Position numbers and translations under genes: made by a program
Source of the DNA: an uncultured Clostridia bacterium
GTDB taxonomy: Bacteria > Bacillota > Clostridia > Oscillospirales > Acutalibacteraceae
NCBI GenBank assembly: GCA_946555465.1
Contig: CAMNST010000001.1
Location: forward strand, 1 to 64,000
Reading direction: 5' to 3'
DNA length: 64,000 nucleotides
The notes under the pieces: generated by a model
Told to the model about the DNA's origin: nothing
The model's database searches: none
Seen by the model: the letters and a program-made list of their open reading frames with translations, nothing else
Shown: piece after piece, positions 17,354 through 26,133 of the stretch
Numbering within the stretch: the stretch's first letter is position 1
Layout of the letters: every line of letters starts with the position of its first letter

Positions 17354-17839
17354 ATGCTTCATCATGATGAAATGACCAAGATAATAAAGCGAAACAGCAA
17401 TATGGTATACAGACTGGCTTTTTCCCAGATGAAAAACAGGGATGATGCTAACGATGTATATCAGGATGTGTTTTTGCGTTTTATAAAAAGACAACCGCAA
17501 TTTGAAAATGAACAGCACGAAAAAGCATGGTTTATCCGTGTAACGCTCAACTGCTCAAAAACAAGTCTTACATCTTTCTGGAAAACCAAAGTGTGCGAAA
17601 TAGATGAAAGTTTTGAGGCACAGGAGGTTGAAAAAGAAGATTTGACTTTTGCTTTAAACAAACTTTCAAAAAAGTACAGAGCAGTTATTCACCTTTTTTA
17701 TTATGAAGATATGAGCATTAAAGATATTGCCCAAAGCCTTAATATCAGTGAAGGAAATGCAGGTATGATGCTTTCGCGTGCAAGAAAAAAACTGAAAGAA
17801 ATTTTAGAAAGGAAGAGCGAGTATGAAAAAAGAATATAA
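17354..17839 (+). CDS. ECF-type sigma-70 family RNA polymerase sigma factor
   Basis: About 161 aa, ATG at 17354 behind a strong GAAAGGAGG. Region 2 is in DANDVYQDVFLRFIKRQP and region 4 in DIAQSLNISEGNAGMMLSRARKKL, typical of extracytoplasmic-function sigma factors with no region 3. It overlaps the next gene by 17 bases; that gene encodes a membrane protein of anti-sigma type, so the factor is probably held inactive until an envelope signal arrives. Confidence 0.9.
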   Translation: MLHHDEMTKIIKRNSNMVYRLAFSQMKNRDDANDVYQDVFLRFIKRQPQFENEQHEKAWFIRVTLNCSKTSLTSFWKTKVCEIDESFEAQEVEKEDLTFALNKLSKKYRAVIHLFYYEDMSIKDIAQSLNISEGNAGMMLSRARKKLKEILERKSEYEKRI

Positions 17840-18746
17840 AAATATGTACAGCAAAATTGAACCTGACAAAAGTCTGCTCGAAGAAATTCTGAATAAAGTT
17901 GATGAAACAGAAAGCAGAAAATCGAATATGGTTTTCAAAAGAATACTTGCCGCTGCACTTTGCCTTGTTATTCTTTGTGCCGCCGGAGGAATAGGAAGCC
18001 GATATATAGACAAAGATGATCTGATTTCCCAAGAAAATACAACTGCTTATACCAATCAAAGCAATTTGAATTTTACGATTACTGCATATGCGAAAGATGA
18101 TGAAAGCAATATAAAAACCCTGAAAGAAAATATTTCAACTATCGTTGATTTTGAACTGATTGTTGCAGATATACGCGGCATGAGTGAAGAAGAGGTTGAG
18201 CGAAAACAAGATGAAATCCGTGCCGGATACGAAGATGAAAACGGCACAGAAACTTTCAGACGAAATTTTCAGAGACTTGAAAACGCAATAATAGGCAGAG
18301 CGGTATGGGATCATTTTGATATTGATGTTGAAAACCCTGATAATGTTGAAGAAATTAAAATCAGAAACGAAAGTGATTACGGATATATGCTTATAAAGGC
18401 ATCAGATATGCATTTTGATGACGCCGGCAACACTTTAATGGATATTGGATCGGATGGAGATGGTTTCGATAATGAGTTTATAAGAGGGAAAGAGGTTTCG
18501 CTTTCAGGTGCGCGTTTTGCAAAATGCAAAAAACTTAAGGATACCTGCGGAAATTTGTTTGAAATTGAGTGGAAAATGGATGATAAACTGTATCAGGCAA
18601 TAAATGCAAATCCTGATATGGATTTGAGCGAAATAAACGATACCGTAACCTTTATTGTCAAATATAAAGACGGAAGTATTGCGCAAAGCAAGATGAACGT
18701 TACTTTTACCGGTGACGGCAAAATGACTGTAATGATAACCGAATAG
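17823..18746 (+). CDS. Putative membrane anti-sigma factor
   Basis: 307 aa. A cytoplasmic N-terminal segment of about 38 residues, one membrane helix at about 38-59 (ILAAALCLVILCAAGGIG) and a roughly 245-residue extracytoplasmic region with no domain I recognise fit an RsiV/DUF4179-like anti-sigma arrangement. Function is inferred from its overlap with the ECF sigma gene and from topology. The segment shown as SIDKDD-like acidic stretches is rich in Asp/Glu. Ends at a terminator. Confidence 0.65.
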   Translation: MKKEYKNMYSKIEPDKSLLEEILNKVDETESRKSNMVFKRILAAALCLVILCAAGGIGSRYIDKDDLISQENTTAYTNQSNLNFTITAYAKDDESNIKTLKENISTIVDFELIVADIRGMSEEEVERKQDEIRAGYEDENGTETFRRNFQRLENAIIGRAVWDHFDIDVENPDNVEEIKIRNESDYGYMLIKASDMHFDDAGNTLMDIGSDGDGFDNEFIRGKEVSLSGARFAKCKKLKDTCGNLFEIEWKMDDKLYQAINANPDMDLSEINDTVTFIVKYKDGSIAQSKMNVTFTGDGKMTVMITE

Positions 18747-18756
18747 CAATAAAATA

Positions 18757-18782
18757 CCCCTTGCAGATTTCTCTGTAAGGGG
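18757..18782. terminator. Terminator between convergent genes
   Basis: CCCCTTGCAGA (18757-18767) pairs with TCTGTAAGGGG (18772-18782). The A-rich left flank gives a U-run on the minus strand; the plus-strand tail is weaker. Confidence 0.65.
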
Positions 18783-18806
18783 ATTTCTGATTATATATAA
18801 GTTTTT

Positions 18807-20213
18807 TTATTCTTCACCGTTCCAGCAGTATGTGCAGAGTTTTTCAGGACCTATACCCACCGATTCAATCATATCGTCAAGGCGGTGATAACGAAGTGAT
18901 GTGAAGTGAAGTGTTTCACAGATTTTATCAACCATTTTCTGATATTTTTCGCTGTCGGGGTTTGTATATTCCTTAAGTGTTTTTTCATCGGGGTCTTTGC
19001 CCTCAAGTTCTTTTATAACTCTGCGGGTGATAAGTTCCATTTCCGATGTTGAACGTGAGAAATTAAGGTATTTGCAGCCATATAAAAGCGGGGGACATGC
19101 AGGTCTGATATGAACTTCCTTGGCACCGCTTGCATAAAGAAATTCTGTTGTTTCGCGAAGTTGCGTTCCTCTTACAATAGAATCATCAATAAGAAGCAGT
19201 GATTTGTCTGCAATTAAATCATGAATCGGAATAAGTTTCATTTTTGCAATAAGGTTTCTTTTGCTCTGATGGGTAGGCATAAATGAACGGGGCCATGTCG
19301 GGGTGTATTTAACAAAAGGTCTTGAAAAAGGTACACCGGATTCATTCGCGTATCCTATTGCGTGGGCGATACCTGAATCGGGAACACCCGCAACGATATC
19401 AGGCTTAACATTGTCTCTTTTTGCGAGAGCCTTTCCGCAGTTGTATCTCATCTTTTCAACACTGATACCTTCGTATGATGATGACGGATAACCATAGTAA
19501 ATCCAGAGAAATGTGCAGATTTTCATATCTTTTCCGGGTGCAACAAGTGTTTTTACACTGTCGCTGTCCATAATAACAATTTCACCGGGCCCGAGTTCTT
19601 TATAATCTGTATAGCCAAGATTGAGGTATGCAAAACTTTCAAAACTTGCGCAGAATCCATCGTCTTTTTTACCGATAACAATCGGTGTTCTGCCCATTTT
19701 GTCTCTTGCGGCAAAAATGCCTTTAGGCGTTAAAATAAGCATACTGCACGAACCGTCGATAATTTCCTGGGCATATCTGATACCATCAACAAAATTATCT
19801 TTCTGATTGATTATCGCAGCAACAAGTTCGGTCGGATTGATGTCACCGTTTGCCATTTCAAAAAAGTGTGTGTTGGTTTTAATAATGTCGTTTACAATTT
19901 TGTCGGCATTGTTTATTTTGCCTACTGTGGTAATTGCAAATGTTCCGTGATGAGAACGCACAAGAATAGGCTGAGCCTCAAAGTCGGAAATACAGCCGAT
20001 ACCGAGAGTACCGTGCATTTCGTTTGACTCTTTTGTAAATTTGGTTCTGAAAGGAGCATTTTCGATGTTATGAATTGCTTTGTCAAAGCCGTTTTCTTTG
20101 CTGTAAACAGCCATACCCGCACGTCTTGTTCCGAGATGTGAATGATAGTCTACACCGAAAAATAAATCAAATACGCAGTCTGTTTTTGATGCAGCTGCAA
20201 AAAATCCGCCCAT
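18807..20213 (-). CDS. PurF-like phosphoribosyltransferase lacking the N-terminal catalytic Cys
   Basis: 468 aa, homologous along its length to glutamine PRPP amidotransferase. The N terminus is MGGFFAAASKTDCVFDLFFG; true PurF begins with (propeptide-)Cys-Gly, whose Cys1 releases ammonia from glutamine, and no Cys is there. The start is well supported (GTGAGG 7 bases upstream). The PRPP motif LLLIDDSIVRGTQ (339-351) is intact. Cys233, Cys380, Cys460 and Cys463 sit where the Bacillus subtilis enzyme holds its 4Fe-4S cluster. It is therefore probably a paralogue that uses free ammonia or does another job. No purine genes adjoin it. Confidence 0.8.
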   Translation of the reverse strand: MGGFFAAASKTDCVFDLFFGVDYHSHLGTRRAGMAVYSKENGFDKAIHNIENAPFRTKFTKESNEMHGTLGIGCISDFEAQPILVRSHHGTFAITTVGKINNADKIVNDIIKTNTHFFEMANGDINPTELVAAIINQKDNFVDGIRYAQEIIDGSCSMLILTPKGIFAARDKMGRTPIVIGKKDDGFCASFESFAYLNLGYTDYKELGPGEIVIMDSDSVKTLVAPGKDMKICTFLWIYYGYPSSSYEGISVEKMRYNCGKALAKRDNVKPDIVAGVPDSGIAHAIGYANESGVPFSRPFVKYTPTWPRSFMPTHQSKRNLIAKMKLIPIHDLIADKSLLLIDDSIVRGTQLRETTEFLYASGAKEVHIRPACPPLLYGCKYLNFSRSTSEMELITRRVIKELEGKDPDEKTLKEYTNPDSEKYQKMVDKICETLHFTSLRYHRLDDMIESVGIGPEKLCTYCWNGEE

Positions 20214-20321
20214 ATATATACCTCACTTATCCAATTTGTCCGATAAATATTATAGCAGAAACACTGCAAATGTAAAATAGAAATTGAATAGAAAATTATA
20301 CTAATTTTTATGTTATTTTTG

Positions 20322-20350
20322 TTGAATTAGACAACTTACTGTTTTATAAT
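20322..20350 (+). promoter_or_regulatory. SigA-type promoter for the GH43-like gene
   Basis: TTGAAT (20322-20327), 17 bases, TATAAT (20345-20350), 38 bases before the ATG. It lies back to back with the start of the minus-strand PurF-like gene. Confidence 0.7.
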
Positions 20351-20388
20351 GGTTGTATATTTAATAAAAATATAATCGGAGTAAATTT

Positions 20389-21345
20389 ATGCCTTATTTA
20401 TTTGCACATTTCAGAGAAAAACTTACCGTTGACGGTGAACAGGTTTATTTTTCAGTAAGTCAGAATGGTTATAATTGGGAACAACTGAATTCGGGAAAGC
20501 CGGTTATTACTTGCACCGACGGCGAAAAAGGCTGCCGTGATATTGAAATTGTCAGGCTTAAAGACGGAAGTTTTGTAATTATTGCAACAGATTTATGTAT
20601 TGTTAATCGTATGGATGAAAATCATAATGTTGACTGGAAAAAGGTCAACAGTTCGGGCAGCAAATGCCTTTCTGTCTGGAAAAGTGATGATTTAATTCAT
20701 TTTTCAAAACAGAAACTTGTTTATATGGGCAGAGATGATTTTGGCTGTCTCTGGGCACCTGAGGTGTTTTATGATGAGATAAATGACGAGTATCTTGTTC
20801 ACTGGGGCTCAACCGTAAAAGAAGATGCGTTTTCGCATATGTCAATCTACTGCTCAAAAACAAAGGATTTTGAAACTTTTTCGCACCCTGAACTTTTCTT
20901 TGCCAAAGATAATGAAATTCTTGATTCTCATATAACAAAAATTGGAAATACTTATCATCTTTTTTATAAAAACTCGGAAAATCCGTCAATGAATATGCAT
21001 GCAGTCTCCGCCTCTCTTTACGGAGAATATAAACATGATGATGAATTTGAAAAGTATATGTCAACACTTTACCGGCCCGGTTCTTATGAAGCCCCGACAA
21101 CGTTTGTTCTGCCCGATGGAAAATGGTGCCTTATGCTCGACTTTTTCGGATGTGAAAAAGAAAAAATGGGTTATGTTCCTTTTATTTCAAATGAGGTTGG
21201 AAATGCTGATTTTGTTTCGGCAAAAGAAAAGTTTTCTTTTCCGTATGGTTTTAAGCATGGCAGGGTAATAGAAATTACGAACGAAGAATATAAAAAAATT
21301 AAAGAGCATTATGCAAGTGAGGATTCAGATGAAGAGAATTTATAA
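20389..21345 (+). CDS. GH43-like beta-propeller glycosidase
   Basis: 318 aa, no signal peptide. It looks like a five-bladed propeller of the GH43/GH117 group: repeated short blades such as YFSVSQNGYNWEQLN, CRDIEIVRLKDG and SVWKSDDLIHF; LWAPEVFYDE carries a probable catalytic or substrate-binding Glu, and SHITKIGNTYHLFYKN supplies further propeller strands. These enzymes release arabinose or xylose from plant polysaccharide fragments; an intracellular oligosaccharide substrate is inferred from the missing export signal. The stop overlaps the next start by 17 bases. Confidence 0.75.
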   Translation: MPYLFAHFREKLTVDGEQVYFSVSQNGYNWEQLNSGKPVITCTDGEKGCRDIEIVRLKDGSFVIIATDLCIVNRMDENHNVDWKKVNSSGSKCLSVWKSDDLIHFSKQKLVYMGRDDFGCLWAPEVFYDEINDEYLVHWGSTVKEDAFSHMSIYCSKTKDFETFSHPELFFAKDNEILDSHITKIGNTYHLFYKNSENPSMNMHAVSASLYGEYKHDDEFEKYMSTLYRPGSYEAPTTFVLPDGKWCLMLDFFGCEKEKMGYVPFISNEVGNADFVSAKEKFSFPYGFKHGRVIEITNEEYKKIKEHYASEDSDEENL

Positions 21346-21649
21346 TAAATTGGTTCGTGACAACATTCCCGAAATTATAAAAAACAATAATCAGACAGCG
21401 GTTACAAAAATACTCAGTGACGAGGATTATAAAATCTGCCTTGAAAATAAACTGCGTGAAGAAACGGCAGAATATCTTGAAAGCGGTGAAGCCGCGGAAC
21501 TTGCCGACATTCTGGAAGTTGTTGAATCTTTAGGCAAACTTCAAAAACTCACATTGGATGATTTGATGAAAATAAAAACAGAAAAGCAAAAGAAAAACGG
21601 TGCTTTTGATAAAAGAATTTTTCTTGAAGAAGTGGAAGATAATGAATGA
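21329..21649 (+). CDS. MazG/phosphoribosyl-ATP pyrophosphohydrolase-like protein
   Basis: About 106 aa from the ATG at 21329 (GTGAGGA 5 bases upstream), inside the end of the GH43-like gene. It begins IYNKLVRDNIPEII, diagnostic of the COG4997 group, and has the all-alpha NTP pyrophosphatase pattern: KLREETAEYLES then AELADILEVVESL (E-x-x-E and E-x-x-D metal ligands). It probably hydrolyses a (modified) nucleoside triphosphate; the exact substrate is not evident. Confidence 0.8.
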   Translation: MKRIYNKLVRDNIPEIIKNNNQTAVTKILSDEDYKICLENKLREETAEYLESGEAAELADILEVVESLGKLQKLTLDDLMKIKTEKQKKNGAFDKRIFLEEVEDNE

Positions 21650-21699
21650 GTGTCTTCATTCATAAGAAGTTTATATATGCCTGAAAATAACAAATAACA

Positions 21700-21743
21700 A
21701 AAGTCACCCGTGCGGATTTATAACATCAACATCGGGTGACTTT
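21700..21743. terminator. Terminator between convergent genes
   Basis: AAAGTCACCCG (21700-21710) pairs with CGGGTGACTTT (21733-21743) around a 22-base loop, followed by TTATTTTATT on the plus side. Confidence 0.7.
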
Positions 21744-21749
21744 ATTATT

Positions 21750-22556
21750 TTATTTGTCTTCTTTCTGAAGAAGAATTCTGTCGTTATCAAAATCTTTATT
21801 CTCTTTTTCTTTATAGAGCGAGAGTAGATCGGGAACAGTCATTTCTTTTCTTGTATCGCTGTCAAGGTCAATAATGATTTCTCCGTTATCCATCATTATT
21901 GTTCTTGTTCCCGTTACAAGTGCCTGTGACATATTATGGGTAATCATCATTGTCGTTATATTATTATCTTTAACAATTTTATTTGTGATTTGCATAACTT
22001 TTTCGGCGGTTAAGGGATCAAGGGCAGCGGTGTGCTCATCAAGAAGAAGGAGTTTGGGAGTTACGATTGTGCACATAAGCAGAGTAACAACCTGTCTCTG
22101 TCCTCCTGAAAGAAGTCCTATTTTTGTTTTCATTCGGTCTTCAAGACCCATATTGAATTTTGAAACTTCCTCCTGAAACAGTTTATGCTTTTTCTTTCCC
22201 ACAGCCTGAGAAAGAAAACCCGAACCGGCACGCGAATAGGCAAGGGCAAGATTCTCCTCTATAGTCATATTTGGTGCAGTACCCTTCATAGGGTCCTGAA
22301 AAACTCTTCCTATAAGTTTGGCTCTTTTATGTTCCGGCATGAAAGAAATATCTTTGTTATCAAGCGTAATTTTTCCTTTATCCTGAAGATAAGTTCCGCT
22401 TATCATATTGAAAAGCGTTGATTTGCCTGCGCCGTTTGAACCGACTATTGTAACGAATTCACCTTTTTTCAGAGAAAGGTTTATATTTTTTAATGCAGCA
22501 TGCTCGTTTACTGTGTCTTTTGCAAATGTTTTTGAAATGTTAGTAAGTTCAAGCAT
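21750..22556 (-). CDS. ABC transporter ATP-binding protein (TrpZ-like)
   Basis: 268 aa. Walker A VGSNGAGKSTL, signature LLSGGQRQV, Walker B LLLLDEHTAALDP and switch ITHNM are all present. It belongs to the COG1101 group that pairs with COG4120 permeases and COG2984 binding proteins, the TrpXYZ-type systems. It overlaps the permease gene by 8 bases. Under control of the upstream tryptophan T-box, it probably powers uptake of tryptophan or a precursor. Confidence 0.88.
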   Translation of the reverse strand: MLELTNISKTFAKDTVNEHAALKNINLSLKKGEFVTIVGSNGAGKSTLFNMISGTYLQDKGKITLDNKDISFMPEHKRAKLIGRVFQDPMKGTAPNMTIEENLALAYSRAGSGFLSQAVGKKKHKLFQEEVSKFNMGLEDRMKTKIGLLSGGQRQVVTLLMCTIVTPKLLLLDEHTAALDPLTAEKVMQITNKIVKDNNITTMMITHNMSQALVTGTRTIMMDNGEIIIDLDSDTRKEMTVPDLLSLYKEKENKDFDNDRILLQKEDK

Positions 22557-23463
22557 TTTTCTTTGCCTCCTTTCTTACTTTCCCGTTTTCAATTTGTTTT
22601 TTGATTTCAGGAATCACAAGGGTGGCAGCAACTATAATTGCACATGTGAGTTTCATAAGGTTTTCGCTGTTTTTGCCGAAAAGTGAAACATCAATAACAA
22701 ATGCAACAATTATTTTGTAGATAACGGAACCTACAACAGCACTGATAAATCCGAGTGCAACATTCTTTTTGCCGAAAATTGCTTCGCCTATAATTACAGC
22801 TGCGAGACCGTAAATCAGCGTTCCGTTTGAAAAACTCTGATCTGATAAACCAAGGTAATGCGATATAAGTGCACCTGAAAGAGCAATGAGTCCGTTGGCA
22901 AGGGCAATGCCGAATATAAGCGAAAAATCAACATTTATTGATGATGCCTTTACCATATCAGGGTTGTCACCTGTTGCACGTATGCACAGACCGAGATGAG
23001 TTCTGAAAAATACGATAACAACAATGAGAACTGCAACACAAATTACCGCACCGATAATTAAACCGACAATTTTTTTGTCTGCACCTTTAATGTTGAGTGC
23101 TTTGAACAGTTTTGTGAAAACCGAATTGTCGTTAAAGTTCCGATTTGATGAACCGCGCACCATAAGGTTTATTGAGTACAGTGCACTCATCGTTATGATT
23201 CCGGCAAGAACAGGATGTACTTTTAATTTGGTTTGCAGAAGACCTGTTACAGTACCGGCGAGAACGCCGCATAAAAATGCTGCAATAAAACTCAAAAAAC
23301 TGAATCCTTGTGATGCAACAACTGCTGCCACTGCAGAACCAAAGCCGAATGAACCTTCGGTTGTAAGATCGGGAATGTCGAGTATTCTTAATGAAATATA
23401 AATGCCCAGAGCGAGAAGACCGTAAAGAAAACCTTCTTCAATGGCTGTAATATAGACTTGCAT
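22549..23463 (-). CDS. ABC transporter permease (TrpY-like)
   Basis: 304 aa integral membrane protein with about 8-9 hydrophobic helices, starting MQVYITAIEEGFLYGLLALG, the conserved start of COG4120 permeases (LivH-related fold). LDIPDLTTEGSFGFGSA is the family's conserved first loop. It works with the binding lipoprotein encoded 25 bases upstream and the overlapping ATPase downstream. Confidence 0.88.
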   Translation of the reverse strand: MQVYITAIEEGFLYGLLALGIYISLRILDIPDLTTEGSFGFGSAVAAVVASQGFSFLSFIAAFLCGVLAGTVTGLLQTKLKVHPVLAGIITMSALYSINLMVRGSSNRNFNDNSVFTKLFKALNIKGADKKIVGLIIGAVICVAVLIVVIVFFRTHLGLCIRATGDNPDMVKASSINVDFSLIFGIALANGLIALSGALISHYLGLSDQSFSNGTLIYGLAAVIIGEAIFGKKNVALGFISAVVGSVIYKIIVAFVIDVSLFGKNSENLMKLTCAIIVAATLVIPEIKKQIENGKVRKEAKKNA

Positions 23464-23488
23464 AATAGATTACCTGTAATTCGTTTGT

Positions 23489-24502
23489 TTATTTGTTTAT
23501 AATCTGAATTTCGTAGCCGATAGCATCTTTTAAAGGCGTTTCAATTCCGAGTGTTTCAGCAAGAGTGCCATTAAATGTGCAGTAGTCAACACCTACAACT
23601 TCAGATGGGATTTCTGTAATTGCTTTTCCATTTAAGAATTCAATGCATTTGTCTGCTGTTTTAGCGCCTATACCTTTATCATCAATAGCAAGAGTTGCAA
23701 GGCAGCCGCTGTTTACTGTTGTTGCAGATGAGCAGTAGGTAGGAATTTTTTCTTCTTCACAAATCTGTGCAAGCGTTGATACACCATCCTGAACAATGGC
23801 ATCGTTCGGAACAAAGATAACGTCGCATCCGTTTGAAATTAATGTTTCTGTTGCGCTTTTAACATCCGCTGATGTTTCAACGGTTGCACTTTCAAAAGCA
23901 ATGTTTTTTGTTGTTAAATATTCCTGAGCAGCCTCAACTGTATTTACTGCATTTACCTGCGATGTTGAATAGATGAAACCCCATTTTGTTACATCAGGTG
24001 TAATTTTATAGCCCATTTCAATAATATCCGAAACAGGGATTGCATTTGATGTTCCGGTTGCGTTTTTATCAGGTGTATTCATATCTGTAATTACCTGAGC
24101 CTCAACCGGTGCTGAAACAGCACAGAAGAAACAAGGTGTTTCTGACTGGAGGTTTACAAGTGTTTGTGTGCATGCTGTGCCGATTGTGAAAATTGCATCG
24201 TATGAGCCGTCGTCCATAGCGCTGATGATTGCTGTAAGTGCAGAAATATCGCCCTGAGCATCTTTGTAATCAAATGTTGCATTTTCATAACCGTTTGCTT
24301 TCATTTCTTCAATAATGCCGTCTTTCATATCAACAAAAGCACCGTTGGCACCGGTCTGAACAACTATGCCGAATTTTGATGCATCTGATGAAGATGCTGC
24401 AGAGTCATCACTCTTTTCTTTTGATGAGCATCCTGCAAATACAGTGCATATAAGCATTGCAGAAAGCAGAACTGCAAGTAATTTTTTCATTGCTTTTTTC
24501 AT
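23489..24502 (-). CDS. ABC transporter substrate-binding lipoprotein (TrpX-like)
   Basis: 337 aa. Signal peptide with lipobox FAGC (Cys25), a Ser/Asp-rich linker, then a COG2984 periplasmic-binding fold (GIVVQTGANGAFVDMKDGI, IFTIGTACTQTLVN, DVIFVPNDAIVQDG). This family includes TrpX, the tryptophan-binding component in streptococci. The Trp-specific T-box upstream supports tryptophan or a related indole compound as ligand. Confidence 0.9.
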   Translation of the reverse strand: MKKAMKKLLAVLLSAMLICTVFAGCSSKEKSDDSAASSSDASKFGIVVQTGANGAFVDMKDGIIEEMKANGYENATFDYKDAQGDISALTAIISAMDDGSYDAIFTIGTACTQTLVNLQSETPCFFCAVSAPVEAQVITDMNTPDKNATGTSNAIPVSDIIEMGYKITPDVTKWGFIYSTSQVNAVNTVEAAQEYLTTKNIAFESATVETSADVKSATETLISNGCDVIFVPNDAIVQDGVSTLAQICEEEKIPTYCSSATTVNSGCLATLAIDDKGIGAKTADKCIEFLNGKAITEIPSEVVGVDYCTFNGTLAETLGIETPLKDAIGYEIQIINK

Positions 24503-24514
24503 AATAGTTTCTCC

Positions 24515-25606
24515 TTAATTATTTTTATTATATTCTTCAAGCCTTTTAAAGGCGTTAAAAACCATTTCCTCGGAAATTTTGTAAGGATTGTGGTCGATAT
24601 CTTTCATTGCACAAACCATGGGAACAAGTTTATCAAGGTCATTTTCATTCATTTCAATATCAGCAAGACAGGTCGGCAGTGAAACTGATTTGTTAAAATC
24701 AAATATTGTTTTAAACATTTTTTCATCACCGTCTGTCAAAAGCAGAATAAGAACGCCGAATGCAACGATTTCACCGTGAAGATGCCTTTCCTCAATGTGC
24801 GGATAAGAAGTAAGTGCGTAAAACACAGCATGTGCAAGACCGGTATTATAGTCAATAATATGTTCTGCAGTTAAAAGAATTGATGCAATTCCTGTTGTTA
24901 CAACAACCGAAAGAATAACCTGTTCAACTTCAAAACTTGCTTTGCCTTCTTTAAAATCGGACAATGCTTTTGCACCATACTTCAGCAAGGGATAGAGGCA
25001 TAACTGACTTGTTGTTACGCCAAGATTGTGATAATGAACCAAATCTTCTCCACGACTGCTCATAACTGATTCAAAATATTTTGCATAAGTATCTCCCATA
25101 CCTGCCCAGATATATTTTGACGGAGATTTTGCAATAACCTCAGTGCATATGAAACAGTGTTTTGCAGGAGCGGGGAAGAAGAAGGGTTCTTTGAAAGAAG
25201 CGTCACGGTTATACATAATTGAAACAGATGTTGTTCCTGAGCAGTTTGACGCTATTGTCGGGAATGTAAAGATAGTTTTATCAAGTTTGAATGCAAGTGC
25301 CTTGCAGGTGTCAAGTGCTTTACCGCCGCCGACTGCAAAAATCATATCTGCATTTTTTACGGTTTCGTTATTCATCAGAATATCAACGTTTTCGTAACTT
25401 GATTCACCACCGTACCATATAAAATCGACTATTTCAACAGAAGTGTTTTTCGTGCTTTCGCATAGTTTTTCTTTAACTTTGCTTATTGCGGTTTTTCCGC
25501 CGATGCACACAGCCGTTTTTCCGAACGGCGAACATATCTCTTCTATTTTATCGTACACCTTATTGCCGATTGAATAACTTGGCAGGCATATGCTGTAATT
25601 TTTCAT
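24515..25606 (-). CDS. GldA-like iron/zinc alcohol dehydrogenase in a Trp-regulated operon
   Basis: 363 aa of the dehydroquinate synthase/iron alcohol dehydrogenase superfamily, closest in form to glycerol dehydrogenases: NAD loop FAVGGGKALDTCKA, metal ligands Asp in GMGDTYAKYFE, His in GLAHAVFYAL and His in HLHGEIVAFG. It is the first gene after the Trp T-box (GGAGAG site 7-8 bases before the ATG) and 12 bases ahead of the trpX-like gene. That context argues against simple glycerol metabolism and for a step linked to tryptophan, indole or the shikimate route; the reaction is unknown. Confidence 0.8.
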   Translation of the reverse strand: MKNYSICLPSYSIGNKVYDKIEEICSPFGKTAVCIGGKTAISKVKEKLCESTKNTSVEIVDFIWYGGESSYENVDILMNNETVKNADMIFAVGGGKALDTCKALAFKLDKTIFTFPTIASNCSGTTSVSIMYNRDASFKEPFFFPAPAKHCFICTEVIAKSPSKYIWAGMGDTYAKYFESVMSSRGEDLVHYHNLGVTTSQLCLYPLLKYGAKALSDFKEGKASFEVEQVILSVVVTTGIASILLTAEHIIDYNTGLAHAVFYALTSYPHIEERHLHGEIVAFGVLILLLTDGDEKMFKTIFDFNKSVSLPTCLADIEMNENDLDKLVPMVCAMKDIDHNPYKISEEMVFNAFKRLEEYNKNN

Positions 25607-25660
25607 TTGCCACTCTCCGTAAATGATTTTTATTGTTCTAAATTGTAATTTTGTATATTC

Positions 25661-25676
25661 GGCGGTTTTAACCGCC
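25661..25676. repeat. Perfect 16-bp palindrome in the leader
   Basis: GGCGGTTTTAACCGCC is a perfect inverted repeat between the T-box terminator and the ribosome site of the GldA-like gene. In RNA it would form a 7-bp hairpin; it may be an operator or an mRNA-stabilising stem. Confidence 0.5.
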
Positions 25677-25714
25677 AGCGCTTTCTAAATACCATTTTAT
25701 TCATTTGTCCTTTT

Positions 25715-25998
25715 AAAAATAAAAAACCTTGACAGTACGAATACTGCCAAGGACGAAATACATATTCCGCGGTGCCACCCTGGATTTATGGATAAACCAT
25801 ACGCTTTGCAAGATACAATCATATCTCCGACCACTCACGCAGGTCATCGCGTTACGGAATAATAAGCAATCTGCCGTTCACCGTACCCTCAGCAGTCCAT
25901 TTAACAAGCCGTTTAATGTTTCGTTTTCAGCACCCGAAACTCTCTGTGAATGCGTATCCTGTTTTTATCTCTGCCTCATCGGTTTGATATCAATTTTT
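25715..25998 (-). promoter_or_regulatory. T-box riboswitch, tryptophan specifier (UGG)
   Basis: On the minus strand the T-box signature GGGTGGCACCGCGG lies at 25780-25767. It is followed by a terminator (arms 25752-25742 and 25737-25727) with a run of six U at 25726-25721. Stem I has AGAGAG and a GGCAG/CTGCT closing helix; the trinucleotide before the unpaired A and that helix is UGG at 25899-25897, the Trp codon. Uncharged tRNA-Trp would stabilise the antiterminator and switch on the GldA-like/trpXYZ-like operon when tryptophan is scarce. Confidence 0.88.
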
Positions 25999-26002
25999 TA
26001 TC

Positions 26003-26031
26003 ATAATATCACGGAATATTCAATTTGTCAA
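26003..26031 (-). promoter_or_regulatory. Promoter of the Trp T-box operon
   Basis: On the minus strand, TTGACA (26031-26026), 17 bases, TATTAT (26008-26003). Transcription would begin near 25997, just ahead of Stem I. Confidence 0.75.
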
Positions 26032-26089
26032 TAAAAAACAAATAAAGTTTCATGCTTTTTATGCATAAATATGCAACTGAAAATACATC

Positions 26090-26118
26090 TTGTTTATTTA
26101 TTTACATTGTTATATAAT
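26090..26118 (+). promoter_or_regulatory. Promoter of the radical SAM gene
   Basis: TTGTTT (26090-26095), 17 bases, TATAAT (26113-26118), 15 bases before the ATG, giving a very short leader. It diverges from the T-box promoter. Confidence 0.55.
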
Positions 26119-26133
26119 TAATGTGGTGATTAT

